Source of the DNA: Epithemia pelagica
Lineage: Eukaryota > Bacillariophyta > Bacillariophyceae > Surirellales > Surirellaceae
Length of the DNA: 64,000 nt
Direction of reading: 5' to 3'
Assembly: GCA_946965045.2 (NCBI GenBank)
Contig: OX337237.1
Span: 2,294,001-2,358,000 of the forward strand
Shown: one piece after another, positions 44,132 through 55,269 of the stretch
How positions within the stretch are numbered: the first letter of the stretch is position 1
Layout of the letters: each line of letters starts with the position of its first letter
Position numbers and translations under genes: made by a program
Notes under the pieces: model-generated
Database searches by the model: none
What the model was told of the DNA's origin: nothing
What the model saw: the letters and a program-made list of their open reading frames with translations, nothing else

Positions 44132-44660
44132 GTTCGATCATATCAACTCAACTTCTTTCTCTTGTTCGTTCTCTTGACATCTCTCAAGTCTAAAGTCTCT
44201 TTCAATTTTCAATCCCAACAAGCTTCGTCGTTTCTCTTGTTGGGTTTTGACGTTCCTAACTCTTCCCAACTTTGTATGATTGCCGCGCATGTCGCCCTCT
44301 TGTCCACAGAGAACGTTTTTTGTAGTACTATGGTCTTGGATGTACGAACTCGTCTTATTGTCCTTCCACGCGTGCCAGACCCCGGAAACGGGAGCACGCT
44401 TCTGGAGTCTGGAGTTGCTATGTGCTATTTCCTACCTCCATAGTCCATATTCCAAAGCGCTCTAAGTAGCTAATCCACCTTACATGATCGGGCAGTTACT
44501 CTCCTCTAGGAGTAGGAGTACTGTGATTTTGATGAAGGTATCATTCAGCAACAGCGAAAATGTGAAGACATTCTATCAGGCTACATTCTATACCATTTTA
44601 GGTATAAAATTGTCGTGGTATTCTGCTCGACGAAGACTTCCCCAAGTCCAACCAAACTAC
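44132..44660. other. Intergenic, no supportable gene
   Basis: 529 bp between the His/Gln-rich gene start and the oxidoreductase stop. It contains a CTCCTC-TAGGAGTAGGAGTA motif at 44500-44519 that also occurs near 20505. Confidence 0.45.
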
Positions 44661-46142
44661 CTAGTCATCATCGTCGCTCTCATCGGACTCGGAAAACACG
44701 GAGAATGGATTTGTGTATACATTGGACGTTTCTTTCTCCCGAAGAAGCCATCGGTGAATACCAAGACGGTTGACAATGACTTTGGCTGCTCTTCGCATCC
44801 CCATGAGATTGGCACCGTCGGGTCCGGCATTGAGACCACCCATTCCACCAACGACAAAGAGGTTGTCGTCCCATTCGAGATCTTCCGAAACCATGGGCAA
44901 TCCACCCACAATGCCCCGAGTCGTTGAAAGGTCTTGTGCAATGTTCCAGTACAGTGAATTCTCTGCCTGACCATCCGCTTTGACACCACAGGCCAAAATG
45001 AGTTTGTCAAAGACCTGCACTTTTCCATTCACAAGAACACTGTGACGACCACAGTCACTTGTCCCTTGGTAGGAGACATCTCCTACAAATCGCTTCAACT
45101 GACCCAGTCGTTCCATTTTTCTTACTTGGTCCATGTACACTTTGGGAACACTCCCTCCTCCTCTTGTTTCCTTCAAGAGCTCAAGTCGCGACTGCACCGG
45201 CTGGTGGTAAAAGTCTGACATACATTTCCCCATACATCGCTTGTCAAACCATTCGATAGGAAGATCGAAATGTCGTTCGACCAACGGTCGACGACTGCAC
45301 AACAGTGTTTGACAATGGCCACGTCGTATACACTTTTGTGCCGATTGAACGGCGGTCAAACCGCCTCCCACCACCAGCACAGATGGACTGTCTCCATGGT
45401 CTGTCCGGTTGGTGGATCTCAGTTTGGTGCTTCCCAGTTGCTGCCAGGGCACTAAGACATGTCGAGCCTCTTTGAGTCCACTGGGAATGACCGCACTGCC
45501 AACAATGCCAGTGGCGAGAATAACCACCTTGGAACTCACAATTCGTCCATCCCCCAGAACAACTTGAAACAGTGAATTGTTGTCTGAGTCCGTTGAAACG
45601 CCATCGTCATCTCCTTCGGGTCCGTTCTCTCGTCGCACGGTCTTGACCCACTCGCAAAAATAATCATGTTTCAGTCGACCAACCAAATGATCGCAAAAAT
45701 CGAGAAAGAGCCTGGTGGATGGAAGTTTCCACATGTCTTGCGGTCGTCCTAAAGAGAGCAAACTTTTAATGTCTCCGCAGCCCGATTCCAGTAGTTCGTG
45801 AGAACGGCCTTGTGCCACAGCAAAGGCCAACAAGGCATTTTCGTCAAACATGTCAGGATGTGCCATGGCCGGCGATCGCAAATGTTCAATGTCCAAGGCA
45901 TGAAAATTTCTTCTCCATTGCTGTAACCATTGTGGCTGTGGATCAATGACGGCTACATGGTGTTGGTTTTTTCTTTGGCTGCTCGTGGTGGTCCGACCTC
46001 GACAGGCTCGTTCAAATTGAGAGGCCGAAAGTTCGTCCAACGAATACGGTTCTTGAAGGGCGGACAAGCAGGTCAAAGCTGCAGGACCAGCTCCCACAAT
46101 GACAACATCGTACAAAAGGGGCTCATTGTGCGGACTCTTCAT
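44661..46142 (-). CDS. FAD/NAD(P)-binding oxidoreductase (flavin monooxygenase-like)
   Basis: 493 residues, single exon, ATG at 46142. The N-terminal dinucleotide fold VVIVGAGPAALTCLSAL (residues 13-29) binds FAD. A motif DIEHLRSPAMAHPD near residue 83 resembles lysine/ornithine N-hydroxylase-like and related FAD monooxygenases. VVILATGIVGSAVIPSG is the second ATG-type motif, VLVVGGGLTAVQSA the NAD(P)H fold, and LFVVGGMGGLNAGPDGANLMGMRRAA the C-terminal FAD contact. There is no obvious signal peptide. The tail is Ser/Asp-rich. Substrate cannot be predicted. It lies head to head with the split glycosyltransferase gene. Confidence 0.8.
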   Translation of the reverse strand: MKSPHNEPLLYDVVIVGAGPAALTCLSALQEPYSLDELSASQFERACRGRTTTSSQRKNQHHVAVIDPQPQWLQQWRRNFHALDIEHLRSPAMAHPDMFDENALLAFAVAQGRSHELLESGCGDIKSLLSLGRPQDMWKLPSTRLFLDFCDHLVGRLKHDYFCEWVKTVRRENGPEGDDDGVSTDSDNNSLFQVVLGDGRIVSSKVVILATGIVGSAVIPSGLKEARHVLVPWQQLGSTKLRSTNRTDHGDSPSVLVVGGGLTAVQSAQKCIRRGHCQTLLCSRRPLVERHFDLPIEWFDKRCMGKCMSDFYHQPVQSRLELLKETRGGGSVPKVYMDQVRKMERLGQLKRFVGDVSYQGTSDCGRHSVLVNGKVQVFDKLILACGVKADGQAENSLYWNIAQDLSTTRGIVGGLPMVSEDLEWDDNLFVVGGMGGLNAGPDGANLMGMRRAAKVIVNRLGIHRWLLREKETSNVYTNPFSVFSESDESDDDD

Positions 46143-46542
46143 AGTGTTCGACTACGCAAGGGTCATTCGTTGGGGCCTGTTGATTTGTTTTATCTTGCGG
46201 CTTGATTGGCACTAATGATCTTTGGTTGCAGCGTGCGTGTTCCTCGAATGGATACGGATAAGGATACGGTGGGGCAGCCACTTCAGAGAGGCCTTTCACT
46301 GTCAACACAAATAGCAGAGAAAAAGGCTCATTCTCTTCCGCTCCGCCCCCCCCCCCCCCCGTTCGGAGTCAGTCCCGTTCCCGTTGCGAGTCCTTTCTAA
46401 TCAGGTCCGAGTTCGAGTCCCATCGCATTGCCACGAAAAGAATGTCATTGTCAATTGTCACCAAAAGACGTGTTGACTGTTGAACGAATGTCATTGTCAA
46501 TTGTCACCAAAAGACGTGTTGACCGTAACAAGTAACAACACG
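46143..46542. promoter_or_regulatory. Divergent promoter of the oxidoreductase and split glycosyltransferase
   Basis: 400 bp between opposed ATGs. It contains a 15-base C tract (46346-46360) and a 46-bp-period direct repeat of aatgtcattgtcaattgtca + ccaaaagacgtgttgac (starting 46441 and 46487), just before the glycosyltransferase ATG at 46543. The second copy ends about 20 bp from that ATG. Confidence 0.5.
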
Positions 46543-46619
46543 ATGCTGGGTCTTCCAGGAAAACATGGTGTGAATCCGCTTTCTAAGGAACGATTTGCCG
46601 CATCCAAATCAAGAGTTCC

Positions 46620-46998
46620 AGTCAAAGTACACAGGATACTCTGTAGTAGCTAGGGGTAGTACCTATATTGGCGTGGAGGTGATCAAGTCTCCACGACAAT
46701 ACACTAGAGAAGTTGTTTCACAACTTTCTGTTTGTTGATACTATAAGCTCTAGGTTTAGGAACTACATTCGATTCCTCATTTGATTCCTCACGAGGAATC
46801 AATTCCTCATTTACTCATGGAGGTTAGTTTGGAACCATTGATGCCAATGGCTAGAGCTTGGTTACTATGCGACGGGCAATGCCTTCTCTGGTAGTAAGGC
46901 ATTGCTCTTGGATACATAGTGGGGACACGATTCTATGTCTCACAGATTCGAATCGTGACTGCCATATCGCCTGTCCGTCACACTGATTAACCGCGACT
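46620..46998 (-). repeat. 3' LTR of the copia element
   Basis: 379 bp, identical on reading to 55270-55648. It carries a GATTCCTCA-rich internal cluster with the palindrome TTCCTCACGAGGAA. Confidence 0.95.
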
Positions 46999-47007
46999 CT
47001 CCCTCTT
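46999..47007 (-). other. Polypurine tract of the copia element
   Basis: AAGAGGGAG on the minus strand, directly before the 3' LTR. It supports placing the LTR edge at AGTC rather than at a TG further inside. Confidence 0.6.
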
Positions 47008-47039
47008 GACAAGGGCGATATCTTTTCAAACACAGTCAA

Positions 47040-48530
47040 TCACCAACCTTGATTCAGTTTCCGAATCCTCTCAAAAACATCACGGCAGAGTCCTTTGGTA
47101 AGATAGTCCGCTCGTTGCATCGTTGTTTCGATCTTGGAGATTCTAACTGTTGCATTCGTCCCTTTCACAGCTTCCCAGAACCAGTGGTATTTGTTGTTGA
47201 GGGATCTGGAACGGGACGAGAGGCGCTGGTTGTTGGCAAGAAGATACGCGCTGTTGTTGTCCTCATGGACTTCAGCAAAGATGGTTGGGGAGTCGGTGCC
47301 GAGGTCAAGGTGGTGGTTAATCTCGAACAAGATGTCTTGGAGCCACACAACAACACGCATGCTTTGCGAAAGCGCGACGTATTCGGCGTGGAAGGTACTG
47401 GTGGCAATCTCACTTTGGAGCTGAGATTTCCAGACCAAGGGACAACCGCCAAAATGGATGATGTATCCAGTGCGTGATTTGGCACTGATCGGTTCGTCCT
47501 CGGATTCACGGCCATGGAGGCCCATGAAATCCGCATCCACATAGCAATCAACCTTGAAGGCGGTTGTTGGCCGAAAAATTGTCCCACAATCTACAGTTCT
47601 CCAGAGGTATCGGACAATCATTTTGATGGCTTGGGCATGGGATTGTTTCGGGTTGGTTGAAAAGCGAGCGACTTGGGAGACGGCAAAACTGATATCTGGC
47701 CGTGTATTGGTGGAAAGGTAAAGGAGCATGCCGACGATGGAACGGTAGTTCCATTTTTCTTTCATCGGTGGTCCATCAGGGTCACTGCCAAGGCACACTT
47801 GGGAGGCTGGCACAAAGTTGCCATTGCAATTTGTCATGCCTGTGGCCTCAACGATCTTCTTAATGAGCCCTGGTTGGGTCATTGTAATTGTTCCATTTTT
47901 CCGAGTGAAATGGATGCCCAAGTACTCAGCAAAATCACTGTCCACGGAGAGCTCGAATCCTCGAGCCTTGAGTCGTTTCACAAATTCGTTGATTGCGTCC
48001 ATCGTTGGAGCAATAATACCACAATCATCCACCCAGAGAAACACCATCATGTTTTCCTTGAGGAAGACACATTCGTCGAATTTGCTCTGGGTGAAGCCAT
48101 CGTCGAGCAAGGCTTGTCGGAGACGTTGGTACCACAACCGAGGTGCAACCGAGAGTCCATAAAGGCTCTTGTGGAGTCGGAGACAGGTTTTGGTGGTCTT
48201 GGTGGAGGAGAAACCACGCGGAATATGGATCCAAACAGGATCTTTCAACTCGGCCTGAACGAAGGCATTGTTGAAATCGATGCAGACCATTGCCCAATTG
48301 CGAGCCAGGGCAAGTACCAGGGCGATACGAATCGAGGCCCAGTTGACGACGGGTGAGTAGGTGTCGAAATCACCTTCTTGAAGATCGCCGCGGACACAAT
48401 ATCTGGCCTTGTATTTCTTGATGGTTCCGTCTGGGTGGCGCTTGCGCTTGAAGACCCAGGTGCCAGGGATGATTCTTGATGTTGCTTCTTCCTCTGGAAC
48501 CTCAGTCCATGTACCCTTGTTAGTTAGTTC
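47040..48530 (-). pseudogene. Copia Pol part 2: RT and RNase H, downstream of an in-frame TAA
   Basis: The frame is the same as the upstream Pol ORF and resumes right after the TAA at 48531-48533. RT: GTWVFKRKRHPDGTIKKYKA, YSPVVNWASIR, VCIDFNNAFVQAEL (first Asp), YGLSVAPRLWY and FLWVDDCGI (catalytic VDD). RNase H: SRTGYIIHFGGCPLVWKSQLQ, ATSTFHAEYVAL, EDNNSAYLLANN and DYLTKGL. It ends at 47040, 33 bases before the purine tract. Domains are complete; only the upstream stop separates them from integrase. Confidence 0.92.
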
Positions 48531-51500
48531 TTAAATTTCTACTCTAGCCGCTTCTCTCCAATGGTCAATATCCTTGTCTTGTCTTGCTTGTTCGTAGGAT
48601 AGAGTGTCTGGATCTGAAATGGCAACCTTGAATCCACTGATGTCATCGAATTCGGCTTGATTGGCGACATAGGATTGTTGGGCGGCGTCCATGTTCTCGA
48701 TGAGACGACTTGGTGAACGACGGACACGGTTGGATCGTCGAGCAGATGGTGCGTCGGAAGGAGGATTGCTTGGTGGCTCCCTCTGAGAGGGCGGCTCCCT
48801 CTGAGAGGAGGGCTGTCTCGAGGAGAGAGACTCCCTCTGAGGAGAAGAGGGATTGGAGGCTGGTGCCATGCGGAGAGGCGACAGTGGTGCTGGATTCTCC
48901 CTCTGTTCCGAGTGCACGGGGACAGGAGACGACGGGGAAGGCAAAACGAGCGGTTCCGAGAAGGAAACAGCAGGTTGGGGCCTTGGAGGTGTCGCCGCGC
49001 GCGGAGGGACATCGCGCACTGGCGTGTTCGGAGGTGGCACGGGAGGCGGAGAAGGGAGTGGGGCACTAACCGACGGGGCAAGACGAGACAAAGCAGTCGT
49101 GGAGGGCTGGGTGGTGGGAGTGGCTGGGGGAGGTCTGGGGACAGAGACGGCTGGCGTGTCAACAGAAAGAGGGACAGACGGAACAGTTCGTTCCATAGAC
49201 GTAAAAATATTGTCTTCAGAACGATGGTTGACAGCAGCAAGTGGTGCACTGGTGACAGCGTCGTCCACACAGTCATCGTTGTCGTACCCCGGTGAGTGCA
49301 GATGATTGGTCATGTCGCCAAAGACACTGTCAAGTCTGGAGATGTCTTCTGTGTTGTTGTGGTCGGCTGGAGTCGGCACCGTTGCAAACCAATCGTCGAA
49401 AACGACATGGTACTGCGGTGTGATGGCGCCCGTGGAAAGATTCAAAACGAGTGGTGCTGTGGTGGCATGGTTGGGAGAAAGTCCCATGTTCATCCCTCGT
49501 TGTGATCTTGGTTGCCATCTTGGCAGTTTCTTACCGTCTGCAATCCGTTTTTCCAGGACGTACACGGGTGCTCCCCAGACATGAAGATCGTGTAGCCGTT
49601 TTTGTGGCCATCTCGTTCTTGAAAAGATATCGTGGGGTGAGACGCCAGTGGACGGATTGGGAACGTGGTTGAAGACAAAGACGGCGTGGGAGACCGCCAT
49701 GGGCCAGAGGGTGGGATCCGCTGTCTCAGGCCAGTGGATGCTGGCGTGGAGCATCATCGTCCGAGCCATCGACATGATGGTTTGGATGGCTCGTTCGGCG
49801 ACGCCATTCTGGTGATGGGCGCCTACTCCAGCGTAGGACCGAATCTGGGCAAAGGTTTCGAGTTGCCTGGTGTAGTCTTGTGCAGTGAAACAGCTGCCGT
49901 TGTCAGTGTGGTATCGTTGGGGAACGACACCCACATCCTTGCAACGTTGCTCGAAGGTGAGTTTGGCATTCAAAGTCTCGTGAGTGTTGAGATGCGCCTG
50001 AAAGACCACATCGATGTGGCCGCTGGCGTGATCAACAAAGATGCATCCTCCGCAAAACATTTTCTCATCTTTTGTCTTTCCTTTCGACGTAAACAATCTA
50101 CCTTTCGTGGAGCAAATAAAGTGGTCCACCGACACACTTTGGCCCGGAAACAGGTCGTTGTTTTTGAGGGCACCGTCACGGTCGAGAACTTTGGTGACTG
50201 TTTGTCCTGGTGTTGACCGTTGTCGTTGCTTGCCGTATTGACAGGCGGCACACATGGGCGGACTCCGTAGTTTGCAGATGGCTGTGTGCAACTGACGGTT
50301 CGACGCAGAACGTGACAATACACCGGATTTAAAAAGGAATTGGATGGTGCGAAAGTTCATGTGGCAAAGTCGTTGGTGCCACCGAAGCCATTCCTTCTGT
50401 GGTTCGGTCAAGTTCAAGTTTCGTTCGTGGACGACGGTGATAGTGGTCACGAGTGCTCGGATGGATCGGTGGATTCCATCTTTTCCATAGCCATAGCAGG
50501 TGGGAAGGTTGTTGGTCGGGTTGATGGTTGCAAAGACCGGGGTCCGAGTAGAGTCGTCTTGTATCCCGCTGAGAGTCAATCCGCAGTCTTGAAGGGTGAT
50601 GGTTTCTCCGGGGTATTGTTGGAGGAGATGTGTTGTGCTCAACAATCTACAATTGGCCGATGGGATGAACAAGGCCAAGAGTTTGAGGGTGCGGAGATTG
50701 CCTCTGGTGTCCATGACGGACCAGTGGACGGTGCCGAGTCCGTTGATTGGGACGCCTTGGGCAACACCTTTGAGTTGCAGGTCTGGTCGTACTTTTCGGA
50801 TCGATCCAACAAAATCGGACTTGGTGTTTGACACAGCAATACTCGCTCTAGAGTCCCAGATGATGGGGAAACTGGATGAGTTTTGGTTTTCCATGGCGGA
50901 TCTGAATTTGGCTGGAGCTTGGAGGGCCATTTTCAAGGCTTCACTTTCTCCGAGTTGGTTAATGAGGGCGCAAAGTTGAGGTTCGGAGATGGAGTCTTGG
51001 TGGGATGGTCCATGGGTGTGCTGCTGGTTGCCTCGTCGTTGGCGTCGTCGGTGTCGATTGGAACGGTTTGGATGGCGTGCCCTCTGTGGAGCACCATTGT
51101 TTGGTGGACTCTCTCCCTCTGGTGTGGAGCAGAGGTTGGGGCAGTGGTGGAGCCACCATGTACGAAACGACGCAACAAACCATTCGGCCAGAGAAGAGCA
51201 TGCACGTGATGAAGCATGGCTCATCATTGGGTGTGCCCAAGGGTGCCGGCGAGGACGGAGATGGTGTTTGGAGCGGGGAAGGAGCCGATGTGTGAGGAGA
51301 AATTCACCAATCCACGAGAGGGTCAGGGGGATACAGCAGCCATAGTACCACAGATGGTGGAAAAAGACGGTTGGTTGGAGCCATGAAAGGGAAGCCACGA
51401 TAAGAGCAGAAAACGAAACAATCAAACTGAATTGGGAGGCCAAGGGATCTTGGTGCCGATTCCGAGGATATCGTGGTCGGGAGACAGGGGGACGCCTCGA

Positions 51501-52049
51501 CGGTGGTTGTTTGTTTGGTTGGTTGGTTGGTTGAACACATGCTAAGTTGGCATGAGGTTCGAACTTAATTCGTTTGCTCGGGGGTGGATCGGGGATGCAC
51601 GTGTTTTCACACTGCATTTGGGTGGCCGTGTAGTGGGGATTGGTGGCCATTTCCCAAGCGAAGGTGTACTGGATGCTCAAAGGAGGATCGAGGGCTCCGA
51701 GCCTGGAGTTGGGGACGGATTCATCATGGCGGAGAGTCTCGAGATGGAAGCGGACACTTGTTCGGGGAAAGGTCTTCTTCCTTGGTGATGGCCGTGTGCA
51801 CGTGGATGAGTCGGGCGACAGCTCGTTCCATGCATTGGATGCGGACTGCTGGATCGTCGGTGTCGAAGGTGCGACGGGGACGGGTCGTGTGAGACGGAGG
51901 TGAAGATGGCACAGCAGTTGGCTCGACCGGCGAGTAAAGACCAAGGGCATTCGTGCGAGGGGTGGTTGGCTCGGCTGGCACTGCAACAGCTGTTCGCCAC
52001 GCGTCAAGATGGCGGTTGAACGGAGTTGGAGGGCGGGCCAGTGGTGCAC
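48531..52049 (-). pseudogene. Copia Pol part 1: protease and integrase, ends at TAA
   Basis: Overlaps Gag by 326 bases in the +1 frame relative to Gag, as in Ty1-like +1 frameshifting; the true entry point is not known. The protease motif, normally DSGA, reads WDSRAS (Arg codon 50847-50849), which should abolish activity. Integrase: a zinc-binding HQRLCHMN...CAACQYGK, then SVDHFICSTKG, HTDNGSCF and HHQNGVAERAIQ for the D,D,E triad. A Pro/Ser-rich spacer follows, and the frame stops at TAA (48531-48533) between integrase and RT. Hydrophobic stretches near residues 210-255 lie in the spacer before the protease. Confidence 0.9.
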
Positions 52050-54987
52050 GTAGGGGGGTTCGGTCTTGGGGAGTACTGATGTTAGCAGAGTCGGTGGTCA
52101 CACTAATACTACTTATAACAGATACAGTAGATGAATCCAAATTTTCGGCTGGTGTAGAACCAGTGGCTTCGTCGGTGTCAGAAGCCAAAAGATCGTAGGA
52201 TGAGTCGTCGTCATTCGAAGGTGGATTCGAAGATTCGGTTGGTTCCCCACTGTTGTTGCGGGTAACAGCAGCATCAGATGGAGTATCGGTGGTGGTCTGG
52301 GAGGTTGGTGCACCATTGGAGTCATCATCACGATCGGCATCGTAGTTTGGGTTGTGGTCGTCGTCGGGAGGAGGACCATGGGAGTCGTCATCGTCGATGG
52401 TGTCGTCGTCATCTTCATCATTTCCATCGTCGGCGTCGTTGCCATCAACATCGTCGTCATCTCCATCGACGGTGTTGTCATCGGCCGGAGGAGGGGAGAT
52501 GATCATGGCCGAGGGAGAGGGGACGGGCAACGACACTTCGGTGGCGGTCGTGACGGCGGTTTCGTTGGCCGTAGTGGCCGTGGTGGAGCTGACACCGCTG
52601 TCGACGGTGTATTCGTCGAAGGAGGAGGAGGTATCATCATGATGGTGGTCAGGGGGGACGACGTCTTCGGGGTCAATTGGAGCGATGTCTTCCCCTAGGA
52701 ATGGAAAGTTGATGCATTCCAGGGGAAGACTGCCATAGTCGAAGTCTAAAGTCATGGCCGATGGATGGCCGAAGGGACGACTAAAGGGAACGAAGGGGCG
52801 GTTGTACGACGCGGTGGGGTGCGGTGTAGAGGGGATGTGACGGAAGGCAGCTTCGAAATTGGCTTCGCGTCGGTGATCGGTCGACGTGGGGTTATGGTCC
52901 ACGCGAGTGGGGACGGAGGTGACGGATGAATCGTTGGTGGTGTTGGCTTGGTGGGTACGACGGGGAGAACGGCCATGAGGAGCGGTGGACAGGGACAAAG
53001 TGGACATGTCGATGTCCAGGGCGTCAATGTTGCCTGGAGTTGGAGGTAGGAGGATGCTACGTGTGGAGGAGGCAACAGAGGTTTGTTCATGGTGTTCGTT
53101 GTCGTTCTTGTCTGCATCATTGGCGAAGGGTTTGCCATCGTCACTGGAGTCATCAACAAGACCAAAGTAACAATCAACGGTGTCGGAGCCAGCACCAAAA
53201 CAATCATCAGCAGCAATCCACAGGGGAGCGTCTTCACTTGGGGATGAGTTGGTGCTTGGAGGTTTGGAGGATGAGGAAAGGGAGACGGCGTCATCATCAT
53301 CTTCTTTGTCGGTGGGGGAAAACTCATCCCAGAAGGAGTCAGGGATGGAGTTGGAGGAGTTTTCGTCGTTTGCGGAAGGAGGAGACGCGTTCTCGTTTTC
53401 GGTTTCGTCTTGGTCGCTGCAAGCGACGCAAACGAGCTCGTCCATGTCGATGACCGCAGCCCAGGCGGAGGGGTCGAAGTCGACGGCCAGGGTGTGGGCT
53501 TGGGCTTGGCGGTTGTTTCGATTGTTGTTGTTGTTGCGGCGCTTGGTGGGAACGGGGCCATTGTGGGTGTCGGTGGTGTGGGTGGGCGTCCAGCGTTCGC
53601 AGATGCCACACCAGTTGTATGTTTTGCCATCGCTCTGTTTTTGGGTTGGTTGGTCACCGGTGGGTGCGATTTTCTTCCAGTTCGTGGATGAGGAGCTGTT
53701 GTTGCTGCGGTTGTTGTTGTTGCGAGCATTTCGTCCGCCTTGGTTGCCTCTTCCATCACGACCACCATGGTTGGATCGTTGCTGGGAGTTGGATTGGGAG
53801 TTGGAGCGACGGTTGGAGTTTTGCCCGGAGTTCTGCTTGGAGGAACGCTGGGGGCAATCTTTGGCCCAGTGATCTTGGGCGCCACAAATCAGACAGGCTC
53901 CTTTTGTGAAAGCACCACCCATGTGTTGCCGAAGGGCCATTGCTTGAACTTCAGTGAGTTTGCCGAAGACTTCGGGAGGAACCTTTGTATCTTTGTTGTT
54001 GCTCGACGGTGGCCAGGAGCCACGGTTGATTGCATCAGAGTACAAGGAGTCGGCCTTGTCGCAGATGTCTTTGAATGACAATTCGGCGGCTTCGAGATCG
54101 GCTTGTTGGTCCTGGTCCGATTTGTAACGGACTTCAAGAATCTTGGCTTGGATGAGCGGTTGGAGACTCAACAATCCAAGGTTGTAGAGGCTGTCTCCAT
54201 TCGCAAGAGAGAACGCTTCTAAGATGCCAAGGGTCAAGGTTTGTTTGTAAAATCCGGAGGCAAACAAGTCTTCGCAATCTGCTTTCATGTCGGCCGCCAT
54301 TTCCGTGATGTTTTGGCCGGCGTACATGAATGGGGTCCTGGAGGCGATCTTGGCGGCAAGTTTGTCATACTTGGTGACTGAATCAGACTGAAGAATGCTG
54401 ATAAAAGTCATCCAGGTAAGGCAGAACGAGTCGTTGGAAGAGGTCTTGGTTTCAATTCGCTGGCGGAGCTTGAGGTCGACGGATTCCAGAAGGCACAGAC
54501 GAGCGGCCGTGTCGTTTTCGGCGTCATATGTGTCAAACTGTTGGCAATGGGCCGCGGCGTTCTGTTGGACATGGCGCAGGGTGAAGCGAGTGTGCTCCTT
54601 CACAATATGGCGCATGCGGGTGTTGTCAGCGGGGTCGAGCATGTAGGCAATGGTGTCCATGCCGCGGAGAATGAGTGTCTCGTCGAGACGCTTCATGAAC
54701 TTGTGGAGGTTGTCTCCTTGGCGGAAACGATTCGACAATCCACCACAGCGGGTTTCGAAACCCGTGATGTCCTTCCCGAAACGACGTTGGTGAGGGGTGC
54801 GGGGAAAGGGGGTGGTTCCATTGAATGCGGCTGGATCCAGGCCTTTCCAATTCGCTAGGGGCTTGCCACCAGTCCAGGCAGCCCATTTATACTCATCGAG
54901 TTGGACTAAACCACCCATTCGAGGGCTTGGAGGCTTGAACGGGACGCGTTCGGTTGGTGCAGGGGCTGGAGGAGCAGTGGGAGGCAT
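51724..54987 (-). CDS. Copia Gag
   Basis: The first ATG is at 54987 (1,087 residues); the frame is open upstream but without ATG. Residues 1-330 form the helical Gag core (YKWAAWTGGKPLANWKGLDPAAFNG near the start). A CCHC knuckle (CLICGAQDHWAKDC) is followed by Asn/Arg-rich RNA-binding sequence and a second Cys/His cluster (WCGICERWTPTHTTDTH). The C-terminal half is Asp/Ser/Pro/Thr-rich, with a run dominated by Asp around residues 850-920, encoded by GTC/ATC-type simple repeats on the plus strand (52330-52470). Confidence 0.88.
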   Translation of the reverse strand: MPPTAPPAPAPTERVPFKPPSPRMGGLVQLDEYKWAAWTGGKPLANWKGLDPAAFNGTTPFPRTPHQRRFGKDITGFETRCGGLSNRFRQGDNLHKFMKRLDETLILRGMDTIAYMLDPADNTRMRHIVKEHTRFTLRHVQQNAAAHCQQFDTYDAENDTAARLCLLESVDLKLRQRIETKTSSNDSFCLTWMTFISILQSDSVTKYDKLAAKIASRTPFMYAGQNITEMAADMKADCEDLFASGFYKQTLTLGILEAFSLANGDSLYNLGLLSLQPLIQAKILEVRYKSDQDQQADLEAAELSFKDICDKADSLYSDAINRGSWPPSSNNKDTKVPPEVFGKLTEVQAMALRQHMGGAFTKGACLICGAQDHWAKDCPQRSSKQNSGQNSNRRSNSQSNSQQRSNHGGRDGRGNQGGRNARNNNNRSNNSSSSTNWKKIAPTGDQPTQKQSDGKTYNWCGICERWTPTHTTDTHNGPVPTKRRNNNNNRNNRQAQAHTLAVDFDPSAWAAVIDMDELVCVACSDQDETENENASPPSANDENSSNSIPDSFWDEFSPTDKEDDDDAVSLSSSSKPPSTNSSPSEDAPLWIAADDCFGAGSDTVDCYFGLVDDSSDDGKPFANDADKNDNEHHEQTSVASSTRSILLPPTPGNIDALDIDMSTLSLSTAPHGRSPRRTHQANTTNDSSVTSVPTRVDHNPTSTDHRREANFEAAFRHIPSTPHPTASYNRPFVPFSRPFGHPSAMTLDFDYGSLPLECINFPFLGEDIAPIDPEDVVPPDHHHDDTSSSFDEYTVDSGVSSTTATTANETAVTTATEVSLPVPSPSAMIISPPPADDNTVDGDDDDVDGNDADDGNDEDDDDTIDDDDSHGPPPDDDHNPNYDADRDDDSNGAPTSQTTTDTPSDAAVTRNNSGEPTESSNPPSNDDDSSYDLLASDTDEATGSTPAENLDSSTVSVISSISVTTDSANISTPQDRTPLRAPLARPPTPFNRHLDAWRTAVAVPAEPTTPRTNALGLYSPVEPTAVPSSPPSHTTRPRRTFDTDDPAVRIQCMERAVARLIHVHTAITKEEDLSPNKCPLPSRDSPP

Positions 54988-55269
54988 GGTTCCTTGGGTG
55001 GAGGAGTCGTCGGCACTTGGCTCAGCGGATGGATCGCTGGTGGTTTCTTCTTCACTGTCCGAGAGGAATTGGATTTCCTCTTCGATGGGGAGCAAGGTGA
55101 AGCTTCCTAGGGAACGGGGAGAGTCGTCTTCACGTGGGGAGGACGACAGCTTGCAAGGGAGGGGGCGGCCGGAGGGGAGATTCAGGCGGCGAGAGGGTTC
55201 GAACGGATAAGCAAGAGCTTAGAGGCAAAGGATGCGTGAGCGGGTAAGGCAGTAAAGGGCGTAATAACC

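Noticed and set aside
46395-46440. GAGTTCGAGTCCCATCGC, a T-loop-like string suggesting a tRNA
   Set aside because: The flanking 5-base stem does not pair and no D- or anticodon arm precedes it.
48710-54078. Many plus-strand ORFs opposite the copia element
   Set aside because: Antisense shadows of Gag-Pol caused by its low-complexity Asp/Pro/Ser coding; no independent evidence.
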